Assembly (NCBI RefSeq): GCF_013282725.1
Contig: NZ_CP054043.1
Location: 2,542,001 to 2,606,000, forward strand
Direction: 5' to 3'
DNA length: 64,000 bases
DNA from: Yersinia mollaretii ATCC 43969
GTDB taxonomy: Bacteria; Pseudomonadota; Gammaproteobacteria; Enterobacterales; Enterobacteriaceae
The position numbers were made by a program, and so were the translations under genes. This document shows, in pieces, positions 19,667-28,610 of this stretch (its first letter is position 1; the number at the start of each line of letters is the position of its first letter). The notes below the pieces were generated by a model that saw only the letters and a list, made by a program, of their open reading frames with translations, had not been told where the DNA came from and made no database searches.

Positions 19667-20251
19667 TCAGCTTAATTGATGATTATTGAGTGCCAGATGG
19701 GCCTTAAACACGTCCAGTGCCGTCGGAACATCTTCTTTTCCCACATGTTTTTTAGGATTCCACAGGTCGGCAAAGGTAATCGCACGGCCGCAGTGAATGA
19801 ATACTTCATCCACTTCAATCACTAATATACTGAGGGCAGGGTGGCCATTTTGGCTGAAACGCGCACAAAGCTCAGGATCAACCGAAATTTTTGCGCGACC
19901 ATTCACCCGAAAACCTTCAGTCCAGCCGGGGATCAGGAACAAAATACCGACAAATGGGTTATGCAGTAGATTGCGGATACCATCAAGGCGATTATTCCCT
20001 GGACGGTCTGGTAGCATTAAGGTTTTGCTGTCCTGCACATGGATAAAACCTGGCTCTCCGCCTTTTGGCGAGCAATCTATCCCGTTAACACCCAGTGTGC
20101 CCAACACGGCAAAAGGCGCTGCGGCGATCAGCTTTTTAGCATAATCATCAATGTGATCTATCTGTTTCTTCATTACATTTTTGTTAGGCGGGGAGTAATG
20201 TTCGTTTAATTGCGCTTCGGTGGTGAGGATAAATTCAGGATTCAGTGACAT
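19667..20251 (-). CDS. Pyridoxamine 5'-phosphate oxidase-family flavoprotein
   Basis: This 194-residue protein carries the split-barrel FMN-binding fold of the PPOX family. Family landmarks are the segment AAAPFAVLGTLGVNGIDCSPKG, the following LMLPDRPGNNRLDGIRNLLHNP, and LFLIPGWTEGFRVNGRAKI. It most resembles the MSMEG_1061-type subgroup of PPOX flavoproteins, whose substrates are generally unknown. It is therefore not called PdxH. The ATG at 20251 is favoured over a TTG at 20269. It is inserted between gltI and lnt, which are neighbours in E. coli. Its role cannot be inferred from its neighbours. Confidence 0.8.
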   Translation of the reverse strand: MSLNPEFILTTEAQLNEHYSPPNKNVMKKQIDHIDDYAKKLIAAAPFAVLGTLGVNGIDCSPKGGEPGFIHVQDSKTLMLPDRPGNNRLDGIRNLLHNPFVGILFLIPGWTEGFRVNGRAKISVDPELCARFSQNGHPALSILVIEVDEVFIHCGRAITFADLWNPKKHVGKEDVPTALDVFKAHLALNNHQLS

Positions 20252-20388
20252 AAGGCTCTCAAATTGCAAATCATGCTAATTATTTGTACTAAGCGGCAAG
20301 ATAACAGCCGTGATAACGATTCGCAATACCGATAGTGGGGGAATAAAGTGAGGCTGCGAGCATGTTGATGGCATGCCCGCAGAGAGGG

Positions 20389-21936
20389 TTATTTTTTGTC
20401 AGCACGGCAGCGTACGGCATGGTACAGCGTTAATGCCCCAAGAACCCATGTGATAATCCACATCGGCCATGAGCCAAAACGGGCGTAAGGTGTGACACCG
20501 GTTGTTGGCGTGACTTTAACTTCCAGCACCTGCTGAGTGAATTGCGGGATCTGCGCCAGCACTTCACCACTCGGGCCAACTGCCGCAGTAATACCATTGT
20601 TGGTGCTGCGCAGCAAAGGACGGCCCAATTCAAGGGCGCGCATCCGTGCCATCTGGAAATGCTGCCATGGCCCGATAGAGTGACCGAACCAAGCATCGTT
20701 TGAGATAGTCAGCAGGAAATTGGTATCAGGGTTAAAGTTATCCCTCACCTGTTGACCCAGCACAATTTCATAGCAGATGGCGGCAGTCAGGTTAAATCCG
20801 GCGACCTTGAGCTGGGGTTGTACATAACCCCCTCGGCTGAATGATGACATTGGTAAATCAAAGAAGGGAGCCAGCGGGCGCAGCAGAGACTCTAGCGGCA
20901 CAAACTCACCAAAGGGAACCAGATGATGTTTGCTATAACGATTTTGGGTCGGATACTGATAGGGCTCTTTGCCCCCCAACACAATGATGCTGTTGAAGAA
21001 GTGGTAGTCTTTGCCCTCAGGGCGACGCTGAGCATCAACAATCCCGGTAATTAGGCTGCTGTGGTTGGCCCGCATCAGGTCATCAACCATCGTCAGGAAA
21101 GGAGCCTGATCGGTTTCAATATCAGGAATAGCAGATTCCGGCCAGATGATAATGGGGGCTTTCCCCATGAATGGGCGGGTTTCATCCAGATAGATTTGTA
21201 GTGTGCTTAGCAGGACTTTGGGGTCCCACTTCATTGACTGAGCGATATTACCTTGCACCATTGCGATATTAACTGCGCGTTCAGGCTCTGGCGTGAACCA
21301 ATGCCACTGGCGCAGTGGCATTGGCAGCAATAGCAGTGCCAATGCTACAACCGCAGCCGTTACTCGGCGCTGATAGCAGGCGTAAACCAGCAACCCACTG
21401 ATTGACATCAACATAAAGGTGATGCCATCAACACCAAGAATCGGTGCGATACCTTGCAATGGGCCATTAATCTGGCTGTAACCAAATTGCAGCCACGGGA
21501 AGCCGGTCAACACCCAGCCGCGTAGGAACTCAGTCAGTTGCCACACGACCGGTGCGGCAATAGCCAGCCGCCACCACGTCGTTTTCGGGCAGATTCGAGC
21601 CAATAGACCGGCGAACAGTAGGGTATAGAGCGACAGATATGCCGCCAGTAACACTACTAGGAAGATGTTGATTGCCGTCGGCATCCCGCCAAATTCGGAA
21701 ATACTGACATACACCCAGTTAATACCAGTGCCGAACTGCCCCATCCCCCAACAAAAGCCAATAAACGCGGCTTGTTTGGTGCTGCGATTCAGTGTCAGGC
21801 TGAGTAAGCCAAAGAGCGAAACGATAGCCGCGGGCCAGTGATCGAATGGCGAATAGGCCAGCGTGCCGCAGGCGCCAAAAAATAGCGCCAGTAGGGCGCG
21901 AACCCACTGGCGTTGAAGGTATGAAGCGATAGGCAT
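20389..21936 (-). CDS. lnt: Apolipoprotein N-acyltransferase
   Basis: Lnt adds the third acyl chain to the amino group of the lipidated cysteine of lipoproteins, the last step of lipoprotein maturation in the inner membrane. The 515-residue protein has about six N-terminal membrane helices (to around residue 200) and then a periplasmic nitrilase-like domain. The Glu-Lys-Cys catalytic set is recognisable: WPESAIPD, the [15 protein letters not shown] region and the nucleophile in ICYEIVLG. The ATG at 21936, seven bases after the corC stop, gives the family N-terminus; an upstream ATG inside corC is less likely. Confidence 0.95.
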   Translation of the reverse strand: MPIASYLQRQWVRALLALFFGACGTLAYSPFDHWPAAIVSLFGLLSLTLNRSTKQAAFIGFCWGMGQFGTGINWVYVSISEFGGMPTAINIFLVVLLAAYLSLYTLLFAGLLARICPKTTWWRLAIAAPVVWQLTEFLRGWVLTGFPWLQFGYSQINGPLQGIAPILGVDGITFMLMSISGLLVYACYQRRVTAAVVALALLLLPMPLRQWHWFTPEPERAVNIAMVQGNIAQSMKWDPKVLLSTLQIYLDETRPFMGKAPIIIWPESAIPDIETDQAPFLTMVDDLMRANHSSLITGIVDAQRRPEGKDYHFFNSIIVLGGKEPYQYPTQNRYSKHHLVPFGEFVPLESLLRPLAPFFDLPMSSFSRGGYVQPQLKVAGFNLTAAICYEIVLGQQVRDNFNPDTNFLLTISNDAWFGHSIGPWQHFQMARMRALELGRPLLRSTNNGITAAVGPSGEVLAQIPQFTQQVLEVKVTPTTGVTPYARFGSWPMWIITWVLGALTLYHAVRCRADKK

Positions 21937-21943
21937 CGAGAAT

Positions 21944-22822
21944 TTATTCTTCCAGTTTGGGTTGCGGGGCATCATCCGGGATTTTTACGTGAACTTGAAT
22001 GATACGTCGGCTATCCGCCATAGCAACTTTAAATAGGTAACCTTCAATTTCAATGGTTTCACCTCGGGAAGGTAAGTGGCCAAAAGCTTGCATGACCAAA
22101 CCGCCAATGGTGTCCACTTCATCGTCGCTGAAATGGGTGTTGAAAACTTCATTGAAATCTTCAATTTGGGTCAGCGCACGAATGGTATAGGTGTGCCGAC
22201 TGAGTTGACGGACATCTCTGTCTTCTTCATCGTCATACTCATCTTCTATCTCGCCAACGATCAGCTCAAGAATATCTTCAATGGTCACCAGCCCTGAAAC
22301 ACCGCCAAACTCATCAATGACAATGGCCATGTGATAGCGCTGAGAACGGAACTCCTTCAGCATCCGATCGACACGCTTACTTTCTGGCACTACAATCGCC
22401 GGCCGTAAGACTTTATCAATGCTGAATGGCTCGGAGTCTGTGCGCATAAACGGCAACAGATCCTTAGCCATCAGGATACCTTCAATGTGATCTTTATCTT
22501 CACTGATCACCGGAAAGCGGGAGTGAGCAGATTCAATAATCACATCCAGACACTCATCCAGCGTTTGATTACGCTTTAATGTGACCATCTGAGAGCGGGG
22601 GATCATGATGTCCCGCACACGCTGTTCGGCGATATCCATCACGCCCTCTAGCATGTCTCGGGTATCAGGATCGATCAGATCGTTCTGCTCAGAATCACGG
22701 ATAAGCTCTACCAAATCACCACGGTTTTTAGGTTCACCGTGGAATAACTGGTTAAGGATGAGAGTAAAGAACCCTTTCTTGGGACTGGGGCTATCATTGT
22801 TTTGTGAGTGGTCGTCGCTCAT
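21944..22822 (-). CDS. corC: CorC/HlyC-family CBS-domain protein (YbeX)
   Basis: CorC-type proteins have two CBS domains and a C-terminal transporter-associated domain and are linked to magnesium and cobalt efflux. The 292-residue product has the tandem CBS region (about 70-190, including [13 protein letters not shown] and [29 protein letters not shown]). An acidic run ([13 protein letters not shown]) leads into the CorC_HlyC domain (about 205-285). It lacks membrane helices. It is co-transcribed with ybeY and lnt, as in all enterics. Confidence 0.94.
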   Translation of the reverse strand: MSDDHSQNNDSPSPKKGFFTLILNQLFHGEPKNRGDLVELIRDSEQNDLIDPDTRDMLEGVMDIAEQRVRDIMIPRSQMVTLKRNQTLDECLDVIIESAHSRFPVISEDKDHIEGILMAKDLLPFMRTDSEPFSIDKVLRPAIVVPESKRVDRMLKEFRSQRYHMAIVIDEFGGVSGLVTIEDILELIVGEIEDEYDDEEDRDVRQLSRHTYTIRALTQIEDFNEVFNTHFSDDEVDTIGGLVMQAFGHLPSRGETIEIEGYLFKVAMADSRRIIQVHVKIPDDAPQPKLEE

Positions 22823-22893
22823 GGCGTTTTAGTTAAGTTTACCCATATTAGTGATCATTATTTCAGCAGCGGTAAATTCACACTGCTGACGGT

Positions 22894-23367
22894 TTATTCG
22901 GGGTCTTTCTCTGAAATATAGGGATCTGGATAACCCAGACTCTGCATGATTTCAGTCTCAATCGACTCCATTTCTTCTGCTTCATCGTCAACGATATGGT
23001 CATACCCTAGCAGATGGAGACTGCCGTGAACAACCATATGCGCCCAATGCGCAAATAGTGCTTTCTCTTGCTCGACAGCTTCTTGTTCAACAACCTGACG
23101 ACAAATGATTAAATCACCCAATAACGGCAGTTCAATTTCAGGTGGCGCCTCAAAAGGGAAAGACAACACATTGGTTGATTTATCTTTACCACGATAGGTC
23201 AGGTTCAACTCATGGCTTTCCGCTTCATCCACCAAGCGGATGGTGACCTCAGAGACAGCTTGAAATTGAGGTAACACTGCTTCTAGCCACCGCTGAAAAT
23301 CAGCTTCTGTCGGTAAACCCTGACTATCGGCGCAGGCAATTTGTAAATCGAGTATAACTTGGCTCAC
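22894..23367 (-). CDS. ybeY: Endoribonuclease YbeY
   Basis: YbeY is a single-strand RNase needed for 16S rRNA 3'-end maturation and 70S ribosome quality control. The 157-residue protein carries the zinc-binding H3xH5xH motif as [11 protein letters not shown], with His114, His118 and His124, plus the conserved [15 protein letters not shown] segment. The GTG start overlaps the ybeZ stop in a GTGA arrangement, consistent with coupling. Length is that of E. coli YbeY. Confidence 0.96.
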   Translation of the reverse strand: MSQVILDLQIACADSQGLPTEADFQRWLEAVLPQFQAVSEVTIRLVDEAESHELNLTYRGKDKSTNVLSFPFEAPPEIELPLLGDLIICRQVVEQEAVEQEKALFAHWAHMVVHGSLHLLGYDHIVDDEAEEMESIETEIMQSLGYPDPYISEKDPE

Positions 23368-24437
23368 GGAGCCTCCTGCTCAGACGGGGTATGATTTTCC
23401 CGCTTACGTTGTTCGGCAATAGCCTCTTTGCGTTTTTGTTCTGCCGCTTCCCAAGCTTCATAGGCGATAACCACCTGTGCGACCACCGGGTGGCGGACCA
23501 CATCTTCGCTATGGAAGAAATTAAAGCTCAGCTCTTCTACTCCAGACAACACTTCAATGGCGTGGCTTAAGCCAGATTTTTGGTGACGTGGTAAGTCAGT
23601 TTGCGTGATGTCACCGGTAATCACCGCCTTGGAGTTGAAGCCCATGCGCGTCAGGAACATTTTCATCTGTTCGATAGTGGTGTTCTGGCTCTCATCCAAA
23701 ATGATAAACGCATCATTCAGAGTACGGCCCCGCATGTAGGCCAGAGGGGCGACTTCAATCACATTGCGCTCAATCAGTTTTTCAACCCGTTCGAAGCCTA
23801 GCATTTCAAACAGGGCGTCATACAGTGGGCGCAGATAAGGGTCCACTTTCTGGTTCAGGTCACCGGGCAAGAAGCCGAGTTTTTCACCCGCTTCAACCGC
23901 CGGGCGGGTCAGCAAGATACGCCGCACATTCTGGCGCTCCAGTGCATCGACTGCGGCGGCAACCGCCAGATAGGTTTTCCCCGTACCGGCTGGACCAATG
24001 CCGAAAGTAATATCGTGATCGAGAATATTGGCGATGTACTGGGCTTGATTGGGTGTGCGGGGTTTGACCATCCCTCGTTTGGTTCGGATATTCACGGCTT
24101 TACCGTAATCCGGCACACTCTCAGCGGTTTGCTCCAGCACGCGGCTCTCTTTTACCGCGAGGTGGATATCTTCTGGCGAGATATCTGGGATCACACCCCG
24201 AATTGGGGCGGTATCAACATACAGATGGCGCAGGATATCTGCCGCTGCAACCACGCAGATATTCTTACCGACTAACTTAAAACGGTTATCACGGCGATTA
24301 ATTTCGATGCCTAATCGGCGCTCCAACTGTTTAATGTTGTCATCAAAAGGACCACACAGGCTCAGCAAGCGCTGATTATCGGCGGGTTCCAGTAAGATTT
24401 CTTGTGTCACTACGTGCAAACTGTTTCTCTGAGTCAC
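23364..24437 (-). CDS. ybeZ: PhoH-family ATPase YbeZ
   Basis: YbeZ is a PhoH-type P-loop ATPase that interacts with YbeY and is thought to act in rRNA processing or RNA quality control. The 357-residue product has an N-terminal domain followed by Walker A GPAGTGKT (148-155) and the conserved FIILDESQN and [13 protein letters not shown] motifs. The tail is rich in Lys, Arg and Glu. A GTG at 24437 behind AGAGGAA is the likely start. The C-terminus overlaps ybeY. Confidence 0.95.
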   Translation of the reverse strand: MTQRNSLHVVTQEILLEPADNQRLLSLCGPFDDNIKQLERRLGIEINRRDNRFKLVGKNICVVAAADILRHLYVDTAPIRGVIPDISPEDIHLAVKESRVLEQTAESVPDYGKAVNIRTKRGMVKPRTPNQAQYIANILDHDITFGIGPAGTGKTYLAVAAAVDALERQNVRRILLTRPAVEAGEKLGFLPGDLNQKVDPYLRPLYDALFEMLGFERVEKLIERNVIEVAPLAYMRGRTLNDAFIILDESQNTTIEQMKMFLTRMGFNSKAVITGDITQTDLPRHQKSGLSHAIEVLSGVEELSFNFFHSEDVVRHPVVAQVVIAYEAWEAAEQKRKEAIAEQRKRENHTPSEQEAP

Positions 24438-24686
24438 TGCGTTCCTCTGGGTATATCATTCATCGATATAACGTCAATCATACATGTCATTTGAGAATTA
24501 TTCATGGTACACGACACAGACGCAAGTTTACGTCTTTCTGTGCCTATTCAAATAGTGGTTGCTGTGCGGTGCAACTTAAACAGTCTGAATCTGCGCAGCG
24601 TCACACTAAAATAAAATAGGCACTGACAATGCAGCGCCTACTTAATGCGAGTTAACTCGCAGAATCAGGTGTTAGGGAATTCGGTA

Positions 24687-26111
24687 TCAGGGGTGATACT
24701 GACCCACGCTGATCTCATTCTCTTTACGCGTGCGGGCAATGACCGATTGCGGTGATTCATGTACTCGCAGATCCATTTGGTCTTCAGTCCGAAGCAAAAT
24801 ACCGCGCAGTGAGCTGGCATAAACATCAATAATTTCCACATCAACGAACTGGCCAATCATGCTTGGTACTCCTTCAAAATTCACCACCCGGTTATTTTCA
24901 GTGCGCCCGGCCAGCTCCATGGCATTTTTGCGGGAGGGGCCTTCCACCAGAATACGCTGCACACTGCCAATCATCTTACGGCTGATTTCCATGGCCTGTT
25001 GAGTAATGCGCTGTTGCAAAATATGTAGCCGCTGCTTTTTCTCCTCTTCCGACACATCGTCTGGCAGATCCGCCGCAGGTGTACCGGGGCGTGAAGAGTA
25101 GATAAAGCTGTAGCTGGTATCAAAATGGATATCCGCCACCAGTTTCAGGGTTTGCTCAAAATCATGCTGAGTCTCACCGGGGAAACCGATAATAAAATCA
25201 GAGCTAATTTGGATGTCGGGCCGCGCTTGGCGCAGTTTGCGGATGATAGCTTTGTATTCCAGCGCGGTGTGGGCGCGTTTCATCATGGTTAAAATGCGGT
25301 CAGAACCACTTTGTACTGGCAGATGCAGGAAGCTCACCAACTCAGGAGTATCACGATAAACATCAATGATATCGTCGGTAAACTCAATGGGGTGGCTGGT
25401 GGTAAAGCGCAGACGGTCAATGCCGTCAATGGCGGCAACCAAGCGCAATAATTCGGCAAAACTACAGATATCGCCATCATAGGTAGGGCCACGATAAGCA
25501 TTCACATTCTGACCAAGCAGATTTACTTCCCGCACACCCTGAGCTGCTAACTGTGCGATTTCAAAGAGAATATCGTCACTTGGACGGCTGACTTCTTCGC
25601 CACGGGTATAAGGCACCACGCAGAAAGTACAGTATTTATTGCAGCCTTCCATGATAGAGACAAATGCAGTCGGGCCTTCAGCGCGAGGCTCCGGCAGGCG
25701 GTCAAATTTTTCTATTTCAGGGAAACTGATATCCACCACCGAGCTGTGTGAGCCTTGTACGTGGTTAATCATTTCCGGCAAGCGATGCAGGGTTTGTGGC
25801 CCGAAAATAATATCGACGCAGGGTGCGCGCTGGCGCAAATGTTCTCCTTCCTGCGAGGCCACACAGCCGCCGACACCAATGATCAGCTCGGGATTTTTCT
25901 CTTTCAGTGATTTCCAGTGGCCCAACAGACTGAACACCTTCTCTTGGGCTTTTTCGCGAATAGAGCAGGTATTGAGCAGCAGTAAATCAGCGTCTTCAGG
26001 GGTCTCTGTCAACTGGTAGCCATGGGTACTGGCCAACAAATCAGCCATTTTAGATGAATCATATTCATTCATCTGGCAGCCCCAAGTTTTGATGTGCAGT
26101 TTTTTAGTCAT
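24687..26111 (-). CDS. miaB: tRNA-2-methylthio-N6-dimethylallyladenosine synthase
   Basis: MiaB is a radical-SAM methylthiotransferase that converts i6A37 to ms2i6A37 in tRNAs reading UNN codons. The 474-residue form starting at [15 protein letters not shown] has the three N-terminal cluster cysteines (Cys12, Cys49, Cys83) and the radical-SAM CxxxCxxC (Cys157, Cys161, Cys164). The TRAM domain is C-terminal. An open frame extends 42 codons further upstream (to 26237), but that leader has no family support. No strong ribosome-binding site was found at 26111, so the exact start is uncertain. Confidence 0.95.
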   Translation of the reverse strand: MTKKLHIKTWGCQMNEYDSSKMADLLASTHGYQLTETPEDADLLLLNTCSIREKAQEKVFSLLGHWKSLKEKNPELIIGVGGCVASQEGEHLRQRAPCVDIIFGPQTLHRLPEMINHVQGSHSSVVDISFPEIEKFDRLPEPRAEGPTAFVSIMEGCNKYCTFCVVPYTRGEEVSRPSDDILFEIAQLAAQGVREVNLLGQNVNAYRGPTYDGDICSFAELLRLVAAIDGIDRLRFTTSHPIEFTDDIIDVYRDTPELVSFLHLPVQSGSDRILTMMKRAHTALEYKAIIRKLRQARPDIQISSDFIIGFPGETQHDFEQTLKLVADIHFDTSYSFIYSSRPGTPAADLPDDVSEEEKKQRLHILQQRITQQAMEISRKMIGSVQRILVEGPSRKNAMELAGRTENNRVVNFEGVPSMIGQFVDVEIIDVYASSLRGILLRTEDQMDLRVHESPQSVIARTRKENEISVGQYHP

Positions 26112-26366
26112 TGGATTATTCATCATAAAAATCACATCGCGCGGCATTTCGTGCGGTGTTTTGCAAGCGAGAGTGGTGCCCCGCAATTGAACGGTAGTTA
26201 GCGTAAAGTCTAAGTCATTGAGGGGTATTGTAGTCATTTGCTGGTGCGATGACCACCGTATAACGGCTTACTTATTCTGATGCAGGATGAAAAATCCGGT
26301 ACACTTATGCCAAACAAAATACTTGTCTATGCAAGTGTTATTTTAACTTTTTAAAGCATAACTAAA

Positions 26367-27548
26367 ATGAATAAATCGCAACCAAATTATGATGTTGTGG
26401 TCGTCGGCGGTGGCATGGTTGGCGCTGCTGCTGCATTAGGGCTGGCACAAACAGGCTGGTCCGTGGCGTTACTAGAGCATGAGGCTCCGGCTCCGTTTGA
26501 GACCAATAGCGTGCCGGATTTACGGGTTTCCGCCATTGGTTGTACTTCGGTGACATTGCTAAAGCAGCTTGGGGCTTGGTCAAAGGTCCAGCAGATGCGC
26601 TATGCACCTTATCGTCGATTGGAGACTTGGGAACAGCCTGGCTCGCAGGTTATCTTTGATGCAGCATCACTTTCGCTGCCTGAACTGGGTTTTATGGTTG
26701 AAAATCGAGTTTTGCAGTTAGCACTGTGGCAACAGATGGCAGAGTGCCAAAATTTGACGTTGCTGTGCCCGTCACGGCTGCAAAGTATGGTTAGAGTAGA
26801 CGACTACTGGAAAATTACGTTAGATGCGCAGCAAGAGATACAGGGCCATTTAGTGGTAGGTGCGGATGGTGCGAACTCTCTGGTGCGGCGTTTGGCAAGT
26901 ATTGGCACCAGTGGCTGGCAGTATCGCCAGTCTTGCATGTTAATCACGGTAGAAACCGATACCGCTCAACAAGATACCACTTGGCAGCAGTTCTTCCCCT
27001 CTGGGCCACGTGCTTTTCTACCGCTGTTTGATCACTGGGCATCTCTGGTCTGGTACGACAGCCCACAGCGTATCCGCCAGCTTCAGGCGATGCCGATGAC
27101 ACAATTGAATCAGGAGATCGCGGCAGCCTTTCCGTCCCGTCTGGGGGAGGTAAAGGCGATAGCTGCTGGTTCTTTCCCGCTAGTCCGTCGCCATGCGCAG
27201 CAATATGTACAGCCCGGGCTAGTGTTGCTTGGGGATGCGGCCCACACCATTAATCCTTTAGCAGGGCAGGGCGTTAATTTGGGGTATCGGGATGTTGACG
27301 CGTTGCTTAATGTGTTGAATCAGGCCCGTGAACTGGCTGAACCTTGGTACAGTGAGCAGGTACTACTGCGTTATCAGCGCCGTCGCCGTACCGATAATCT
27401 GGTGATGCAAAGTGGTATGGATCTGTTCTACACCGCCTTCAGCAATGACTTACCGCCCGTGAGATTTGTGCGTAATTTAGCGCTGATGGCTGCGCAGCGT
27501 GCCGGTAAGCTTAAAGAGCAAGCATTGAAGTATGCGCTGGGGTTGTAG
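26367..27548 (+). CDS. ubiF: 3-demethoxyubiquinol 3-hydroxylase (UbiF)
   Basis: UbiF hydroxylates the 5-position precursor of ubiquinone (2-octaprenyl-3-methyl-6-methoxy-1,4-benzoquinol), using FAD and oxygen. The 393-residue product has the dinucleotide-binding VVVGGGMVGAAAALGLAQ at about 11-28, the DG motif in VVGADGANSLVRR, and the second FAD motif GDAAHTINPLAGQGVNLG. It is divergent from miaB across a 255-bp gap and followed by the tRNA cluster on the other strand, the same layout as E. coli. Confidence 0.94.
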   Translation: MNKSQPNYDVVVVGGGMVGAAAALGLAQTGWSVALLEHEAPAPFETNSVPDLRVSAIGCTSVTLLKQLGAWSKVQQMRYAPYRRLETWEQPGSQVIFDAASLSLPELGFMVENRVLQLALWQQMAECQNLTLLCPSRLQSMVRVDDYWKITLDAQQEIQGHLVVGADGANSLVRRLASIGTSGWQYRQSCMLITVETDTAQQDTTWQQFFPSGPRAFLPLFDHWASLVWYDSPQRIRQLQAMPMTQLNQEIAAAFPSRLGEVKAIAAGSFPLVRRHAQQYVQPGLVLLGDAAHTINPLAGQGVNLGYRDVDALLNVLNQARELAEPWYSEQVLLRYQRRRRTDNLVMQSGMDLFYTAFSNDLPPVRFVRNLALMAAQRAGKLKEQALKYALGL

Positions 27549-27670
27549 GGGGATTGGGTTAGGTTAGGTGTCAGGTTCGGTTGATTACCGAGCTAATTCA
27601 CCTAATCAATAACTCACAGATACTTTCCCAATTCACTATAGAGCTCAGCGGATTGTGAAATTCTAAAATG

Positions 27671-27697
27671 CAAAAAGCCCGCCGAAGCGAGCTTTTC
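27671..27697 (-). terminator. Intrinsic terminator of the tRNA operon
   Basis: On the minus strand AAAAGCTCGC pairs with GCGGGCTTTTT over a TTCG loop, followed by TTTTTG. It lies just after the last tRNA gene (Gln-CTG) and could also stop ubiF read-through on the other strand. Confidence 0.75.
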
Positions 27698-27703
27698 TAA
27701 ATT

Positions 27704-27778
27704 TGGCTGGGGTACGAGGATTCGAACCTCGGAATGCTGGAATCAGAATCCAGTGCCTTACCGCTTGGCGATACCCCA
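27704..27778 (-). tRNA. tRNA-Gln (CTG anticodon)
   Basis: The cloverleaf folds with the D-arm GCCAAGCGGTAAGGC, the anticodon loop TTCTGATT giving CTG, and the T-arm GGTTCGAATCC. The 3' CCA is encoded. It is the last gene of the array; E. coli has two CTG copies here. Confidence 0.93.
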
Positions 27779-27783
27779 AAAGA

Positions 27784-27860
27784 TGGTGGCTACGACGGGA
27801 ATCGAACCTGTGACCCCAGCATTATGAGTGCTGTGCTCTAACCAGCTGAGCTACGTAGCC
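27784..27860 (-). tRNA. tRNA-Met (CAT anticodon, elongator)
   Basis: The sequence GGCTACGTAGCTCAGTTGG at the 5' end and the CTCATAA anticodon loop match the elongator methionine tRNA (metT/metU type). The 3' CCA is encoded. It is identical to the copy at 28227-28303. Confidence 0.92.
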
Positions 27861-27891
27861 ATCCTAAAATCTTTATTTTTGAGAAATTGTA

Positions 27892-27966
27892 TGGCTGGGA
27901 TACCAGGATTCGAACCTGGGAATGCCAGGATCAAAACCTGGTGCCTTACCGCTTGGCGATATCCCA
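27892..27966 (-). tRNA. tRNA-Gln (TTG anticodon)
   Basis: Anticodon loop TTTTGAT gives TTG; the acceptor stem begins TGGGATA, and CCA is encoded. It is identical to the copy at 28031-28105. The acceptor stem differs from the CTG isoacceptor by one pair. Confidence 0.93.
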
Positions 27967-28030
27967 ACTGAAATACAATTTTTTTTGTTACACCACAACT
28001 TTGCTGTCTTACAACTCACCATCAAAAAGA

Positions 28031-28105
28031 TGGCTGGGATACCAGGATTCGAACCTGGGAATGCCAGGATCAAAACCTGGTGCCTTACCGCTTGGCGATA
28101 TCCCA
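28031..28105 (-). tRNA. tRNA-Gln (TTG anticodon), second copy
   Basis: Second, identical copy of the TTG glutamine tRNA, with the encoded CCA, 64 bases from the first. The pair mirrors glnU and glnW in E. coli. Confidence 0.93.
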
Positions 28106-28134
28106 TCCGCTGTGACAAACCGATGAACGAATAA

Positions 28135-28219
28135 TGGTGCGGGAGGCGAGACTTGAACTCGCACACCTTGCGGCGCTAGAACCTAAATCTAGTGCGTCTA
28201 CCAATTTCGCCACTCCCGC
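28135..28219 (-). tRNA. leuW: tRNA-Leu (TAG anticodon)
   Basis: The long variable arm (GCGCCGCAAGGTGT region), GCGGGAGTGGCGAAATTGG start and TTTAGGT anticodon loop identify tRNA-Leu with a TAG anticodon. The 3' CCA is encoded. It is in the same place as leuW of E. coli. Confidence 0.92.
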
Positions 28220-28226
28220 AAAAAGA

Positions 28227-28303
28227 TGGTGGCTACGACGGGAATCGAACCTGTGACCCCAGCATTATGAGTGCTGTGCTCTAACCAGCTGAGCTACGTA
28301 GCC
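28227..28303 (-). tRNA. tRNA-Met (CAT anticodon, elongator), first gene of the array
   Basis: Identical to the methionine tRNA at 27784-27860. It is the promoter-proximal gene of the six-gene array, 40 bases downstream of a strong promoter with a GC-rich discriminator. Confidence 0.92.
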
Positions 28304-28342
28304 ATCTTTTTCCGCATTACCTTCATCGGCGTTGCGGGGCGC

Positions 28343-28371
28343 ATTATGCGTATATGGCCGAATTGCGTCAA
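28343..28371 (-). promoter_or_regulatory. Sigma70 promoter of the tRNA operon with stringent discriminator
   Basis: On the minus strand TTGACG (28371-28366), a 17-bp spacer and CATAAT (28348-28343) form a near-consensus promoter. It is followed by GCGCCCCGC, the GC-rich discriminator typical of stably controlled RNA promoters repressed by ppGpp. Confidence 0.8.
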
Positions 28372-28532
28372 CTAATTTTTTCCCGAAAAAGCGCTGAAAG
28401 GGTTCGTTTGTTTGGCTTGTGAACAGTCTGATGATTAAATGAACGATAATAGGAATTAATTATTGAATTTGCCCGCAAAAGGAATCATTGGCGAGATCCT
28501 GAATCCCTGACCGGAGGCGGGTTATTCCAGAT

Positions 28533-28560
28533 AAAAAACAAGGCCGCCAAAGCGACCTTG
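28533..28560 (-). terminator. Intrinsic terminator after asnB
   Basis: On the minus strand CAAGGTCGC and GCGGCCTTG pair over a short loop, followed by TTTTTT. It lies 50 bp after the asnB stop. Confidence 0.8.
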
Positions 28561-28610
28561 ATAGCAGGATGTTGAACACGGATGGATTGATTATCCGCAT
28601 TCGAATTCAG

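Noticed and set aside
26112..26237. A 42-codon N-terminal extension of MiaB
   Set aside because: The added residues match no MiaB family sequence; the conserved start is at 26111.
27873..28166. Open frames across the tRNA array
   Set aside because: They arise from duplicated tRNA sequences on either strand and are not genes.
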